Source: Gammaproteobacteria bacterium
GTDB lineage: Bacteria > Pseudomonadota > Gammaproteobacteria > Steroidobacterales > GCA-2729495
Reading direction: 5' to 3'
Assembly (NCBI GenBank): GCA_020853135.1
Contig: JADYZO010000042.1
Span: 29,780 to 93,779 of the forward strand
Length of the DNA: 64,000 nucleotides
The stretch's first letter is position 1. The number at the start of each line of letters is the position of its first letter. The position numbers and the translations under genes are program-made. Positions 45,485-55,769 of the stretch are shown here, one piece after another. The notes under the pieces are model-generated. The model was not told where the DNA came from, did not search any database, and saw only the letters and a program-made list of their open reading frames with translations.

Positions 45485-48400
45485 CTGCCCGGGGCGAATC
45501 GCCGCCTCCCGCCGGCGCCCCGGCGGATCCCGCTGCGAGCCCGTCGCGGCTGTTCATCGAACGGCCGGTCGCCACCTCGCTGTTCATGCTGGCCATCCTG
45601 CTGTCGGGGCTGATCGCGTTGCGGCTCCTGCCATTGTCCGCGCTGCCCGAGGTCGACTACCCGACCATCCAGGTCAGCACGCTCTATCCTGGCGCCAGCC
45701 CGGACGTGATGGCGATGACGGTGACCGCACCGCTGGAGCGCCAGTTCGGGCAGATGGCCGGCCTGCAGCGGATGTCCTCGGTCTCCTCGGGCGGGGCCAG
45801 CATCATCACGCTGCAATTCGGCCTGGCGCTGTCGCTCGACGTGGCCGAGCAGGAGGTGCAGGCGGCGATCAACGCGGCAGCCACGCTGCTGCCGGGCGAC
45901 CTGCCGGCCCCGCCCGTGTATGCCAAGGTGAACCCTGCGGATGCCCCGATCATGACCGTGGCGGTGACGTCCGCCACACGCACGTTGTCCGATGTGCAGA
46001 ACCTGGTCGCCCAGCGCCTCGCCGCCAAGCTGGCGCAGGTGTCCGGGGTCGGCCTGGTCTCGATGTCCGCCGGCCAGCGCCCGGCCGTGCGCATCCAGGC
46101 GGACATGCCCGCGCTGGCGGCCCAGGGCCTGACGCTGGAGAACCTGCGCACGGCCATTGCCGGAGCCAACGCCAACGGGGCCAAGGGCAGCTTCGACGGG
46201 CCGACACGCAGCTGGTCCATCGACGCCAATGACCAGCTCGGGTCGGTCGAGCAGTACCGGGCGCTGGTCGTCGGCTTCCGGGACGGGGCGGCCGTGCACC
46301 TGTCCGACGTGGCGCGCGTCGTCGATGCGTCGGAGAACAGCCGCATCGGGGCCTGGATGAACCGGCAGCCCGGGATCATCGTCGACATCCAGCGCCAGCC
46401 CGGGGCCAACGTCATCTCCACCGTTGATGCCGTCCAGCGGGCCCTGCCGGGACTGGAACAGGCGCTGCCCGGGGACGTGCACGTCACGGTGCTGGCTGAT
46501 CGCACCACGGGCATCCGGGCCTCCGTGCGCGATGTCGGGTTCGAGCTGGTGCTGGCCGTGGCGCTGGTGGTCGTGGCGATCTTCCTGTTTCTCGGCTCGC
46601 CGCACGCCACCCTCATCGCCGCGATTTCGGTGCCGCTGTCCCTCGTCGGCAGTTTTGGCGCGATGTACCTGATGGGTTTCAGCCTGAACAACCTGACCCT
46701 GATGGCGCTGACCATCGCCAGCGGCTTCGTCGTCGATGACGCCATCGTCGTGATCGAGGACATCTCACGGCACGTGGAGGAGGGCCACAGCGCCATGCAG
46801 GCCGCCTTGCGGGGTGCCCGCGAGGTCGGCTTCACCATCATCTCCCTCACCGTCAGCCTGGTCGCCGTGCTGATCCCGCTGCTGTTCATGGGCGATGTGG
46901 TGGGCCGCCTGTTCCGCGAATTCGCCGTCTCGCTGGCGGTGACCATCCTGATCTCGGCGGTGGTGTCGCTGACACTGGTGCCCATGCTGGCGGCGCGCTG
47001 GCTGCGGCCGGCACCGGCGGCGCGTGAGCGGTCCCTGGCCCGTATCCCGCGCGATCTCCTGGCCAGCATGGCCAGGCGCTACGCGACGGCACTGGACCGG
47101 GTCCTGCTCCATCGTCCGTTGATGATGGCCGTCTTCGCCCTGACCCTGCTGGCGACGGGACTCCTGGTGTGGCTGATTCCCAAGGGCCTGTTTCCCGAGC
47201 AGGACACCGGCCAGTTGCAGGCGACGGTGATCGCGGGGCAGGACGTGTCGTTCGCGCGCATGGCCAGCCTGCAGCGCCAGGTGGCGGACATCGTCCTCGG
47301 GGATCCTGATGTCGAATCCCTGAGCTCGAGCATTGGCGTGGATGGGCGCAATGCCACCCTCAACCAGGGGCGGATGCTGGTCAACCTCAGGCCGAAGGCC
47401 GTGCGCCGTGATCCCCAGGACCAGACCATCGCGCGGCTGCTGCAGGCCGTCCGCGCGCAGGCCGGCGGGATCGGCTTTTACCTGCGGCCGGTGCAGGACC
47501 TGACCATCGATGCCGAAGCTGGCCCCACCCAGTATCGCTTCGCCGTGCAGGGTGCCGGCCGGGGGGAGGTCGACCGGTTCAGCCAGGCACTGGCGCGGAC
47601 CTTGCGCGATGCGCCCGAAGTCCGCAATGCCGTCAGCGATGTGCAGACGCAGGGCAAGGCCATCTACATCAGCGTGGACAGGGATGCCGCGGCGCGCGTG
47701 GGGGTGACGGCGGCGGCGGTGGATGCCGCGCTCTACGACGCCTTCGGCCAGCGGATCGTCTCCACCATCTTCACGCCGTCCACGCAGGAGCGGGTGATCC
47801 TGGAGGCATTTCCCGATGCACGGGCCGGCCCGGAGATGCTGCAGGAGGTGCATCTGGCCGGGAGCGGCGGCGCCGTCGTGCCGCTGACGGCGATCGCCAC
47901 CATCAGCACCGGTTCTGCGGCACTGGCCGTGGTGCGCGCCGGGCAGTTCCCCGCCTCGACCATCGGCTTCGACCTGGCGCCAGGTGTCTCCCTCGGCAGG
48001 GCCGTGGGGGCCATCGCCGGGGTGGCCGCGAAGATGGGTCTCCCGGCGGGCCTCACCCTGCAGTTCCTCGGCGCATCGAGCGCGTTCCAGGCTTCGCTCG
48101 CGAACGAGGGCTGGCTGATCCTGGCGGCCATCGTCTGTGTCTACATCACGCTCGGCGTCCTGTACGAAAGCTATGTCCATCCCCTGACCATCCTCTCCAC
48201 GCTGCCGTCGGCCGGGCTGGGCGCCCTGCTGGCCCTGCTCATCGCGGGCAATGACCTGGGCGTGATCGGCATCATCGGCATCGTGCTGCTGATCGGCATC
48301 GTCAAGAAGAACGCGATCATGATGATCGACTTCGCCATCGCCGCGCAGCGCGGGTCGGGGCTGGCCGCGGAAGCCGCGATCCGGGATGCCGCGGCGCTGC

Positions 48401-48633
48401 GTTTCCGCCCGATCATGATGACGACGTTCGCGGCGCTGTTCGCGGCCATACCGCTGATCCTCGGCGGCGGCATGGGCTCCGAGCTGCGCCAGCCGCTGGG
48501 CATCGCGGTGGCCGGCGGGCTGGTCATGAGCCAGGCGCTGACGCTGTTCACCACGCCGGTCATCTACCTGGTGTTCGAGGACTGGACGGCGCGCCTGCGC
48601 GGGGCGGGCGGGCGGCACCGGCCCGCGGCATGA
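45481..48633 (+). CDS. RND multidrug efflux permease 1 (MdtB-like)
   Basis: Proton-driven inner-membrane pump of 1050 residues with 12 helices and two large periplasmic loops. LFIERPVATSLFMLAILLSGLIALRLLP at the start, the paired aspartates of helix 4 in SGFVVDDAIVVIED, and KKNAIMMIDFAIAAQ in helix 10 are the HAE1-type signatures. MdtB-type pumps work with a second permease as a heterotrimer, and such a partner follows immediately. GTG start overlaps the adaptor stop. Confidence 0.93.
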   Translation: MTARGESPPPAGAPADPAASPSRLFIERPVATSLFMLAILLSGLIALRLLPLSALPEVDYPTIQVSTLYPGASPDVMAMTVTAPLERQFGQMAGLQRMSSVSSGGASIITLQFGLALSLDVAEQEVQAAINAAATLLPGDLPAPPVYAKVNPADAPIMTVAVTSATRTLSDVQNLVAQRLAAKLAQVSGVGLVSMSAGQRPAVRIQADMPALAAQGLTLENLRTAIAGANANGAKGSFDGPTRSWSIDANDQLGSVEQYRALVVGFRDGAAVHLSDVARVVDASENSRIGAWMNRQPGIIVDIQRQPGANVISTVDAVQRALPGLEQALPGDVHVTVLADRTTGIRASVRDVGFELVLAVALVVVAIFLFLGSPHATLIAAISVPLSLVGSFGAMYLMGFSLNNLTLMALTIASGFVVDDAIVVIEDISRHVEEGHSAMQAALRGAREVGFTIISLTVSLVAVLIPLLFMGDVVGRLFREFAVSLAVTILISAVVSLTLVPMLAARWLRPAPAARERSLARIPRDLLASMARRYATALDRVLLHRPLMMAVFALTLLATGLLVWLIPKGLFPEQDTGQLQATVIAGQDVSFARMASLQRQVADIVLGDPDVESLSSSIGVDGRNATLNQGRMLVNLRPKAVRRDPQDQTIARLLQAVRAQAGGIGFYLRPVQDLTIDAEAGPTQYRFAVQGAGRGEVDRFSQALARTLRDAPEVRNAVSDVQTQGKAIYISVDRDAAARVGVTAAAVDAALYDAFGQRIVSTIFTPSTQERVILEAFPDARAGPEMLQEVHLAGSGGAVVPLTAIATISTGSAALAVVRAGQFPASTIGFDLAPGVSLGRAVGAIAGVAAKMGLPAGLTLQFLGASSAFQASLANEGWLILAAIVCVYITLGVLYESYVHPLTILSTLPSAGLGALLALLIAGNDLGVIGIIGIVLLIGIVKKNAIMMIDFAIAAQRGSGLAAEAAIRDAAALRFRPIMMTTFAALFAAIPLILGGGMGSELRQPLGIAVAGGLVMSQALTLFTTPVIYLVFEDWTARLRGAGGRHRPAA

Positions 48634-51600
48634 ACCTCTCGGCGCCATTCATCCGGCGGCCGGTCGGCACCACGCTGCTGACGCTCGGCATCGCCCTGTC
48701 CGGCGTAGCGGCATTCACGGTGCTGCCGGTGGCACCGCTGCCGCAGGTCGATTTCCCGACCATTTCCGTGTCAGCCAGCCTGCCCGGCGCCAGCCCGGCC
48801 ACCATGGCCGGCAGCGTGGCGGCGCCCCTGGAGAGGCGCCTGGCGACGATCGCCGGGGTCACCCAGCTGACGTCCGCGTCCGGGATCGGTGCGACGCAGA
48901 TCATCCTGCAGTTCGACCTGGGGCGCGCGATCGACGGGGCCGCCCGTGACGTGCAGGCGGCAGTCAACGCCGCGCGCGCCGACCTGCCAGCGGCGCTGAA
49001 GACGAACCCGACCTACAACAAGGTGAACCCGGCCGATGCGCCGATCATGATCCTCGCGCTGACCTCGCCAACAAGGACGGCCGATGCCATCTACGATGCG
49101 GTGTCGACCGTGATCCAGCAGGCCCTGTCCCAGGTACCCGGCGTCGGCCAGGTGGAACTGGGGGGCGGCGCACTGCCGGCCGTGCGCATCGACATCGACC
49201 CGGAGAAACTGGCGAGCGCCGGCATCGGCCTCGAGGAGGTGCGCACGGCGGTGGCCGCGACCAGTGCCAGCCGGCCCCGCGGCCTGGTGGAGGGCGGCGG
49301 CAATGCCTACCAGCTCTACACCAGTGCACCCAGCCGGTCGGCGCGTGATTTCGCGCAGGTCGTCGTCGCGACCCGCAATGGCGTGAACGTGCACCTGGGC
49401 GAGGTGGCCCGGGTCAATGAGGGTCCGGAGAACATCCAGACGCTGGGCCTCTTCAATGGCCGGCGCGCGGTCACGGTGATCCTCAGCCGCCAGCCGGGGG
49501 CGAACATCATTGCCACCGTCGATGCGATCAGGCAGGCACTGCCCGGCCTGCGCGCGCGCATACCGGCGGACATCAGGCTGGAGATCGCCTCGGACCGGAC
49601 CACCACCATCCGCGCCTCCCTGCACGAGATCGAGATCACGCTCCTGATCGCCACCGTGCTGGTGGTGCTGGTCGTCAGCGTGTTCCTGCAGTCGTGGCGG
49701 GCGACCCTGGTGCCGGCCGTGTCGGTGGTGGTTTCCCTGCTGGGTACGCTGGGCCTGATGTACCTGCTGGGCTTCTCGCTCGACAACCTGTCGCTGATGG
49801 CGCTGACCATCGCCACCGGTTTCGTGGTGGACGATGCCATCGTCGTCCTGGAGAACATCAACCGGCACGTCGAGGCCGGGATGGACCGGATCAGTGCGGC
49901 ACTGCAGGGCGCGCGGGAGGTGGGCTTCACGGTGGTGGCGATCAGCACCAGCCTGGTCGCGGTCTTCATCCCGCTGCTGTTCATGGGCGGGCTGGTCGGT
50001 CGGCTGTTCCGCGAGTTCGCGGTCACCATGACGGTGGCCGTGATGATCTCCATGGTGCTGTCCCTGACCACGACACCCATGATTGCCGCCGTGGTCCTGC
50101 GCAACGGCGGTGCCGCTGCCCCCGGCGCGGCGCGCCTTGCCGCGCTGGCAGGGCGTGGCATGAGCAGGTTGCGCCAGTTCTACGCGCGTTGCCTGGACTG
50201 GGCGCTGGGCAATCGCGGGGCGGTCCTGCTGCTGTTGCTGGGTGCCATCGCCCTCAACGGCTATCTGCTGGCGGTCGTGCCGAAGGGATTCTTCCCGCAG
50301 CAGGATACCGGGGCACTGAATGGCGGGCTGCGCCTCGACCAGTCGGCCTCTTTCGCCGCCAGCGGCGCCAAGCTCAGGCAGCTGGTGGACATCCTGCGTG
50401 CGGACCCGGCCATCGAGAACGTCACGGCCTTCACGGGCGGCTCCCGGGCGGGCGGCGGCTTCGTGTACGCCACCGAGAAACCGCGCGGGCAGCGTCCGTC
50501 CACACAGGAGGTGATCCAGCGGCTGCGCCCGCGGCTGGCGCAGGTCACCGGGGCAAGCCTGTTTCTCAACCCGGTCCAGGACATGCAGATCGGCGGGCGT
50601 GGCGCGAACTCGACCTACCAGTACACGCTCAAGGCCGATGACTCGGCGGACCTGGCGACGGGCGCGCAGATGCTGACACAGGCGCTGAAACAGGACCCGC
50701 TGCTGGTCGATGTCGATGTCGACCGGTTGAGCAGCGCGGTATCGGCATACCTGGACATCGATCACGCAGCGGCGGCGCGGCTGGGGCTGGCGAGCACCGG
50801 CATCGATGCCACCCTCTACGATGCCTTCGGGCAGCGGCAGGTGGCGACGCTCTACAGCGATGTCAACCAGTATCACGTGGTCATGGGCGTGGCCAGCCAG
50901 GCGCGCACCTCACCGCAGGCCTTCGACCTCATCTACCTGCCGGCGGCGGGTAGTGCCTCACCCGCCGGTGCCACCGGCATTGGCCTTGCCCCGACCGGCA
51001 TGGCGCCGCTGTCGGCGCTTGCCACCTGGCACGTACAGTCCGCGCCAGGACGGGTGAACCACCAGGATGGCATGCCGGCGGCCACCATCAGCTTCAACCT
51101 TCCGCCCGGGGTGACGCTCGGCCAGGCGACCGGGGAGATCGGCCGGGTGCAGGCCAGTCTCCCCCTGCCCCCGGGCGTGCACGGGCAGTTTGCCGGCACG
51201 GCGCAGGTGTTCCAGCAGACCACCAGTTCCATCCCGTTGCTGATCCTGGCCGCCTTGCTGACGATCTACCTGGTGCTGGGCATCCTCTACGAGGACCTGC
51301 TCCATCCGCTCACGGTGCTGTCCACGCTGCCTGCGGCTGGCGTGGGTGCGGTGATCGCCCTGCTGCTGACCGCGACCCAGTTCGACCTGATCGGCCTGGT
51401 GGGCCTGATCCTGCTGATCGGCATCGTCAAGAAGAACGCGATCATGATGATCGACTTCGCCATCGAGGCCGAGCGGCGGGGTGAGCCGGCGGTGGCGGCG
51501 ATCCGCGCAGCAGCGTTGCTGCGGTTGCGCCCGATCCTGATGACGACGCTGGCCGCCGGGCTCGGTGCCCTGCCCCTGGCGATCGGCTTTGGCGACGGCT

Positions 51601-51776
51601 CGGAGCTGCGTCGCCCGCTCGGCATCACCATCATCGGGGGGCTCGTGGCCAGCCAGTTCCTCACGCTGCTGACGACGCCGGTGGTGTACCTGGCCCTGGG
51701 GCAGCTGCGCCGCCCGCGACAGCCGGGACGCGATGGCGCCGGATCACCCATCCCCTCCAGGCCGGTGCCGGCATGA
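48630..51776 (+). CDS. RND multidrug efflux permease 2 (MdtC-like)
   Basis: Second RND permease (1048 residues), starting LSAPFIRRPVGTTLLTLGIALSGVAAFTVLPVAPLPQVDFPTI, a start typical of MdtC. Helix-4 aspartates lie in TGFVVDDAIVVLENI and the helix-10 lysine in VKKNAIMMIDFAIEAE. In E. coli MdtBC, a 2:1 trimer with different duties for B and C pumps bile salts and novobiocin; the same pairing is likely here. Overlaps permease 1 by 4 nt and the channel gene by 4 nt. Confidence 0.93.
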   Translation: MNLSAPFIRRPVGTTLLTLGIALSGVAAFTVLPVAPLPQVDFPTISVSASLPGASPATMAGSVAAPLERRLATIAGVTQLTSASGIGATQIILQFDLGRAIDGAARDVQAAVNAARADLPAALKTNPTYNKVNPADAPIMILALTSPTRTADAIYDAVSTVIQQALSQVPGVGQVELGGGALPAVRIDIDPEKLASAGIGLEEVRTAVAATSASRPRGLVEGGGNAYQLYTSAPSRSARDFAQVVVATRNGVNVHLGEVARVNEGPENIQTLGLFNGRRAVTVILSRQPGANIIATVDAIRQALPGLRARIPADIRLEIASDRTTTIRASLHEIEITLLIATVLVVLVVSVFLQSWRATLVPAVSVVVSLLGTLGLMYLLGFSLDNLSLMALTIATGFVVDDAIVVLENINRHVEAGMDRISAALQGAREVGFTVVAISTSLVAVFIPLLFMGGLVGRLFREFAVTMTVAVMISMVLSLTTTPMIAAVVLRNGGAAAPGAARLAALAGRGMSRLRQFYARCLDWALGNRGAVLLLLLGAIALNGYLLAVVPKGFFPQQDTGALNGGLRLDQSASFAASGAKLRQLVDILRADPAIENVTAFTGGSRAGGGFVYATEKPRGQRPSTQEVIQRLRPRLAQVTGASLFLNPVQDMQIGGRGANSTYQYTLKADDSADLATGAQMLTQALKQDPLLVDVDVDRLSSAVSAYLDIDHAAAARLGLASTGIDATLYDAFGQRQVATLYSDVNQYHVVMGVASQARTSPQAFDLIYLPAAGSASPAGATGIGLAPTGMAPLSALATWHVQSAPGRVNHQDGMPAATISFNLPPGVTLGQATGEIGRVQASLPLPPGVHGQFAGTAQVFQQTTSSIPLLILAALLTIYLVLGILYEDLLHPLTVLSTLPAAGVGAVIALLLTATQFDLIGLVGLILLIGIVKKNAIMMIDFAIEAERRGEPAVAAIRAAALLRLRPILMTTLAAGLGALPLAIGFGDGSELRRPLGITIIGGLVASQFLTLLTTPVVYLALGQLRRPRQPGRDGAGSPIPSRPVPA

Positions 51777-53188
51777 AGCCAGTCCGGCATCTGTTCCGTG
51801 GTGCGCTGGCGCTTCTGGCCGCCAGTGCCGTCGCCTGCAGCCTCGTGCCCGCCTACCAGCGGCCCGAGGTGAAGATTCCCGCCAGTTTCAGGGAAGCGCC
51901 GGCGTACTGGGGCACTGCCACGCCGGCAGATGACCAGCCGCGGACTGCCTGGTGGCAGGCCTTCGACGATCCGGTGCTGGATGCCCTGGAGGTGGAGGCC
52001 ACCGCCAGCAACCAGGGCATCGCCGCGGCACTGGCCGCCTACGATGGGGCGCAGGCCGTCGTGCGTGGCTCGCGCGCCGACCTCTGGCCCGGCGTGACGG
52101 CCGGCATCGGGACGACGCGTGCGGGCGGCAGCGGCCTGAGCGGGCCGGCGCGCCGGGCCACGGCATCGGTCAATGCCAGCTGGACGCCCGACCTGTTCGG
52201 CGGTCTCCGCGCGGCGGTTGCGCAGGACCAGGCAGCGGCCCTGGCTTCGCGCGCCAGCCTGGGAAACGTGCTGCTGGCCATCCACGCGGAGGTCGCCAGC
52301 GACTATCTGCTGCTGCGCGGGCTTGATGCCCAGCTCGATGCCTACCAGGCCACCATCACCGGATATCGGCGGGCCGTGGCGATCACCGCCAACCGCTATC
52401 GTGCCGGCGTGGCGCCACACGCGGACCTGCTGCAGGCCGAGACCACCCTGCACGACGCCAGTGCGCAGCTGCTGGAGATGCAGCGCCAGCGTGCGGTGCT
52501 GGAGCATGCGCTGGCGATGCTCCTCGGGCATCCGCCCGCGGACTTCAGCCTGGTCGGGCAGGCATGGGCCGCACGGATTCCGCCGGTGCCGGCCATCCTG
52601 CCCTCGGAGCTGCTGCAGCGGCGTCCGGATGTTGCGGCGGCCGAACGCGACGTGATGGCGACCAATGCGGCAATTGGCGTACAGCGGGCGGCCTGGTTTC
52701 CGTCGCTCGGCGTGACGGGCAGCAAGGGGCGCAGCGCGCAGACGCTCGGTGATCTCGGGAGCGAGGGCAGCGCGGTGTGGTCGCTGGGCGTGACCGGCCT
52801 CATCACACTGCTGGACTGGGGCGGGCGTTCAGCCCGGGTCGACCAGGCCAGGGCAGCCTACCGGCAGGCGGTCGCCAATTATCGCCAGGTGGTGCTCGGC
52901 GCCCTGCAGCAGACGGAGGATGGTCTGGCGGACCTGTCGAGCTATGCCGGGCAGGCGGGGGAACTCGAAGCCGCCTCGGCCGCAGCGGACAAGGTCGAGC
53001 AGATGATGCTGAACCAGTATCTGGCCGGTGTTGCCGATTACACCGCCGTGGTCACCGCCCAGAACACGGCGCTGGCGGCGCGGCGCGCGGCGATTGCCGC
53101 GACGGTCCAGCAGCAACAGGCGGTGGTCGCCTTGACCCAGGCCATCGGCGGTGGCTGGGATGATCGCCTGCCGCCGGCGGGACGCTGA
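51773..53188 (+). CDS. RND efflux outer-membrane channel lipoprotein (NodT/OprM type)
   Basis: TolC-like trimeric outer-membrane factor of 471 residues. Lipobox in LLAASAVACSLVPAYQRPEVKIP (cysteine near residue 22), then two repeats of the long-helix barrel; NRYRAGVAPHADLLQAETTLHDASAQLLEMQRQRAVLEHALAMLLG is a characteristic OEP segment, repeated near the end as LNQYLAGVADYTAVVTAQNTALAARRAAIAA. Completes an adaptor-permease-permease-channel set able to span the envelope. Convergent with the EAL-domain gene, 23 nt apart. Confidence 0.93.
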   Translation: MKPVRHLFRGALALLAASAVACSLVPAYQRPEVKIPASFREAPAYWGTATPADDQPRTAWWQAFDDPVLDALEVEATASNQGIAAALAAYDGAQAVVRGSRADLWPGVTAGIGTTRAGGSGLSGPARRATASVNASWTPDLFGGLRAAVAQDQAAALASRASLGNVLLAIHAEVASDYLLLRGLDAQLDAYQATITGYRRAVAITANRYRAGVAPHADLLQAETTLHDASAQLLEMQRQRAVLEHALAMLLGHPPADFSLVGQAWAARIPPVPAILPSELLQRRPDVAAAERDVMATNAAIGVQRAAWFPSLGVTGSKGRSAQTLGDLGSEGSAVWSLGVTGLITLLDWGGRSARVDQARAAYRQAVANYRQVVLGALQQTEDGLADLSSYAGQAGELEAASAAADKVEQMMLNQYLAGVADYTAVVTAQNTALAARRAAIAATVQQQQAVVALTQAIGGGWDDRLPPAGR

Positions 53189-53211
53189 GCAGCAGGAGCC
53201 GCCGGGCGCTG

Positions 53212-55632
53212 TCAGACCGCCTGCACCAGCACCATGCGACGCACCATGGCGAGGTCGGCTGCGGCGGTGTAACGGCCGGCCCATTCGCTGAAGGCCTCGG
53301 CTGGCATCGGCCGGCTGATATGGAAGCCCTGGGCCTGCTCGCAGCCGTGGGCGGCCAGCCACTGCAGCGCAGGCGCCGATTCGACCCCTTCGGCCACCAC
53401 CTCCAGCCCGAGGCTGTGTGCGAGGTCGAGCACGGTGCGGATGATGGCCGCATCGCCCTGGTCCCGGGGCAGTTCCATGACGAAGGAGCGGTCGATCTTC
53501 AGTTCGTCGACGGGCAGATGCTTGATCCGTGCCAGCGACGAGTAGCCGGTGCCGAAGTCGTCGATGGAGACTCGCACGCCGAGGTCCTTCAGGCCCTGCA
53601 GCACCGCGGTCGCCCGCGAGAAATCCCGGACCAGCGCCTCTTCGGTGAGCTCCACCGTGAGGTGGCGTGCCGGCAGGTCATGGTCGCGCAGCAATTGCAG
53701 GATGAACAGCGGGAGGGTCTCGTCACGCAGGTCGCGGCTCGCGAGGTTGACGGCGATGGAGAGGTCGAGGCCTTCCTCGACCCACAGGCGGCACTCGCGC
53801 ACGGCGGCCGTCAGGGCCCAGCGGGTGACCAGGGAGATGTTGCCGAACTGCTCGGCCACGCCGATGAAATCGCCGGGCAGCAGCCAGCCGAAGGCCGGGT
53901 GGTCCCAGCGCACCAGGGCCTCGGCACCGCACACACGGCCATCGGCCAGCGAGATCTTCGGCTGCAGGTAGAGCTTCAGCTCGTCGTGGCGCACCGCGCG
54001 GCGCAGGTCGCCGAGGATGGCCAGCTGGCGCACGCGGCGTTCCTCCTGGCCATCCTGGTACAGGTGCAGGGGTTCCTGCAGCTTGTGGGCGTCATTCTTC
54101 GCGACGGTGGCGCGCAGCAGCAGCTGGTCGGCGTCCTGGCCATGCTCCGGGTAGAGGGCCATGCCCACCACGGCGTCGAGGCTGATGTTGATGTTGCGCA
54201 CCGAGAGCCCGAGCCCCAGCAGGCGCAGCAGGTCCTCGGCCAGTTCGCGGGCGGCGTCGAGGCCCAGTCCCTCGAGGATGACCAGGAACTCGTCGCTTTC
54301 CAGCCTGGCCACCGTGTGGTGCGCATCGGCGCTGGCCCGCAACCGCTCGCCGACCTGCGACAGCAGCGCATCGCCGATGTCGTGGCCAAGGGTGGCGGCG
54401 ATGTCATCGAAGTTGCCGAGGTCCATGACGAGCAGGCTCACCGGTCGTCCGGCGGTACCGGCGCGCTGCACGGCCTCCCTGAGCTGCTCCAGGGCCAGCA
54501 GCCGGTTGGGCAGTCCGGTGAGGGCATCGAACCGGGCCTGGTAGGTGATGCGCTCCTCGCGCTCCGCGATGCCGCCCTGCATGGTGTTGAAGGCGGCGGC
54601 CAGCACGCCGAACTCGTCGTCCGCGCTGACGCGCACCGTGTGGCTGTAGTCGCCGTTGCGGACGCGGGCGGCGGCATCGGCCAGTTCGCGCAACGGGTGG
54701 ACCATGGTGCGGGCGAGCACGGCGGCGCCTGCCAGGGCTGCCAGCAGGGCGAACATCCCGACGCCGAGTGCCGACCAGCGCAGCACCCGGTAGGGCGCCA
54801 GCGTCTGGTCCATGGACTGGAACAGGAGCGCCTGGACCCCGGTGGGTCCCGGCAGCAGCGTCTTCATCACCGCCAGATAGTCGGTTCCGGCGATGCGCAG
54901 CCTGAGTGCGGCATCGGGCCCCGCGGCGGCAAGTTGCTGCTGCAGCAGGGCCGGGTCGATGCCCGGCAGTGAGGTGCCAGCCAGCTCGCTGTGCCCGGCC
55001 GGGCCGGTGAGGAAGGCGATGTCCTGCCCGCCGAGCTGCGCGGTGCGCTGTGCCCGTGCATCACCGAGCCGCAGACCCATGGACAGCCAGCCGGTCGCGT
55101 GGCCAGCCGGTCCGCCGACGGGGATGCTCGTCATCGTGTAGCTGATGCCCCCGCTGCTGAGCACACGGCGCATGGCATCGTGCCCGGTGGCCGACTCCGC
55201 CAGCTGGGGCAGTTCCGCGGGCAGCGGTCCGTCCCGGTTCAGCCCGGCGAGCACATGCCCGTTTCCGTCGGCCAGCACGGCAAGGTCGGCGTCGATGCGC
55301 GAAGCGACGCGGGCGAGCATTCGCGACAGGGTGTCATGCTCACCGCGGGCCAGGGCAGCCTCGAAGTCGTCGTCGCCGGCGAGCATGTACAGGACGTCGG
55401 CTGCCTGCTCCGAGCGCAGCCTCATGATGCGTTCGAGCACGGCTCCGGCCCTGGCCAGGTCGGTGCGCGTGCGCTCCTGCGCGTCGTGGCTGGCTGCCAG
55501 GAGCACGGTGCCGATCGTGCCGGCCAAGGTCAGCACCACCAGCAGCACGGCAAGCGCGAAGATCTTGTAGCGAAGGCTCCGCATCGAGGCGGCCTGCGGC
55601 CGCTCTCCCGGATCAAGTGGGCCCGATGACAT
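53212..55632 (-). CDS. Membrane GGDEF/EAL protein, degenerate GGDEF, probable c-di-GMP phosphodiesterase
   Basis: 806 residues. One helix near 23-46, a periplasmic sensor region to about 280, a second helix near 287-310, a HAMP domain to about 360, then GGDEF (370-525) and EAL (535-790). The GGDEF active site reads ESDEF (445-449), losing both glycines, so cyclase activity is unlikely. The EAL domain keeps EAL (571-573), ELTEE, DDFGTGYSS (691-699), KIDRSF and AEGVE, so it should hydrolyse c-di-GMP. ATG 55632 is the outer start; a second ATG at residue 17 is possible. Divergent from the amidoligase operon. Confidence 0.9.
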   Translation of the reverse strand: MSSGPLDPGERPQAASMRSLRYKIFALAVLLVVLTLAGTIGTVLLAASHDAQERTRTDLARAGAVLERIMRLRSEQAADVLYMLAGDDDFEAALARGEHDTLSRMLARVASRIDADLAVLADGNGHVLAGLNRDGPLPAELPQLAESATGHDAMRRVLSSGGISYTMTSIPVGGPAGHATGWLSMGLRLGDARAQRTAQLGGQDIAFLTGPAGHSELAGTSLPGIDPALLQQQLAAAGPDAALRLRIAGTDYLAVMKTLLPGPTGVQALLFQSMDQTLAPYRVLRWSALGVGMFALLAALAGAAVLARTMVHPLRELADAAARVRNGDYSHTVRVSADDEFGVLAAAFNTMQGGIAEREERITYQARFDALTGLPNRLLALEQLREAVQRAGTAGRPVSLLVMDLGNFDDIAATLGHDIGDALLSQVGERLRASADAHHTVARLESDEFLVILEGLGLDAARELAEDLLRLLGLGLSVRNINISLDAVVGMALYPEHGQDADQLLLRATVAKNDAHKLQEPLHLYQDGQEERRVRQLAILGDLRRAVRHDELKLYLQPKISLADGRVCGAEALVRWDHPAFGWLLPGDFIGVAEQFGNISLVTRWALTAAVRECRLWVEEGLDLSIAVNLASRDLRDETLPLFILQLLRDHDLPARHLTVELTEEALVRDFSRATAVLQGLKDLGVRVSIDDFGTGYSSLARIKHLPVDELKIDRSFVMELPRDQGDAAIIRTVLDLAHSLGLEVVAEGVESAPALQWLAAHGCEQAQGFHISRPMPAEAFSEWAGRYTAAADLAMVRRMVLVQAV

Positions 55633-55769
55633 ACTATGGGGATGGCTGGACGGATTATGTGTAATTGGTCACAGTCCGGGGCCCGGGTGGCCGGGGCCGG
55701 CGGCGGTCTGCGGTTGCCCGGGCTCTTCCGGGCTGGCCGCGGCGCAGGCGCAGTCCCGGGGGAGGTGTG

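Noticed and set aside
46765-48648. Long minus-strand frame opposite RND permease 1
   Set aside because: Asp/His/Gln-rich antisense of conserved helices; no independent signal.
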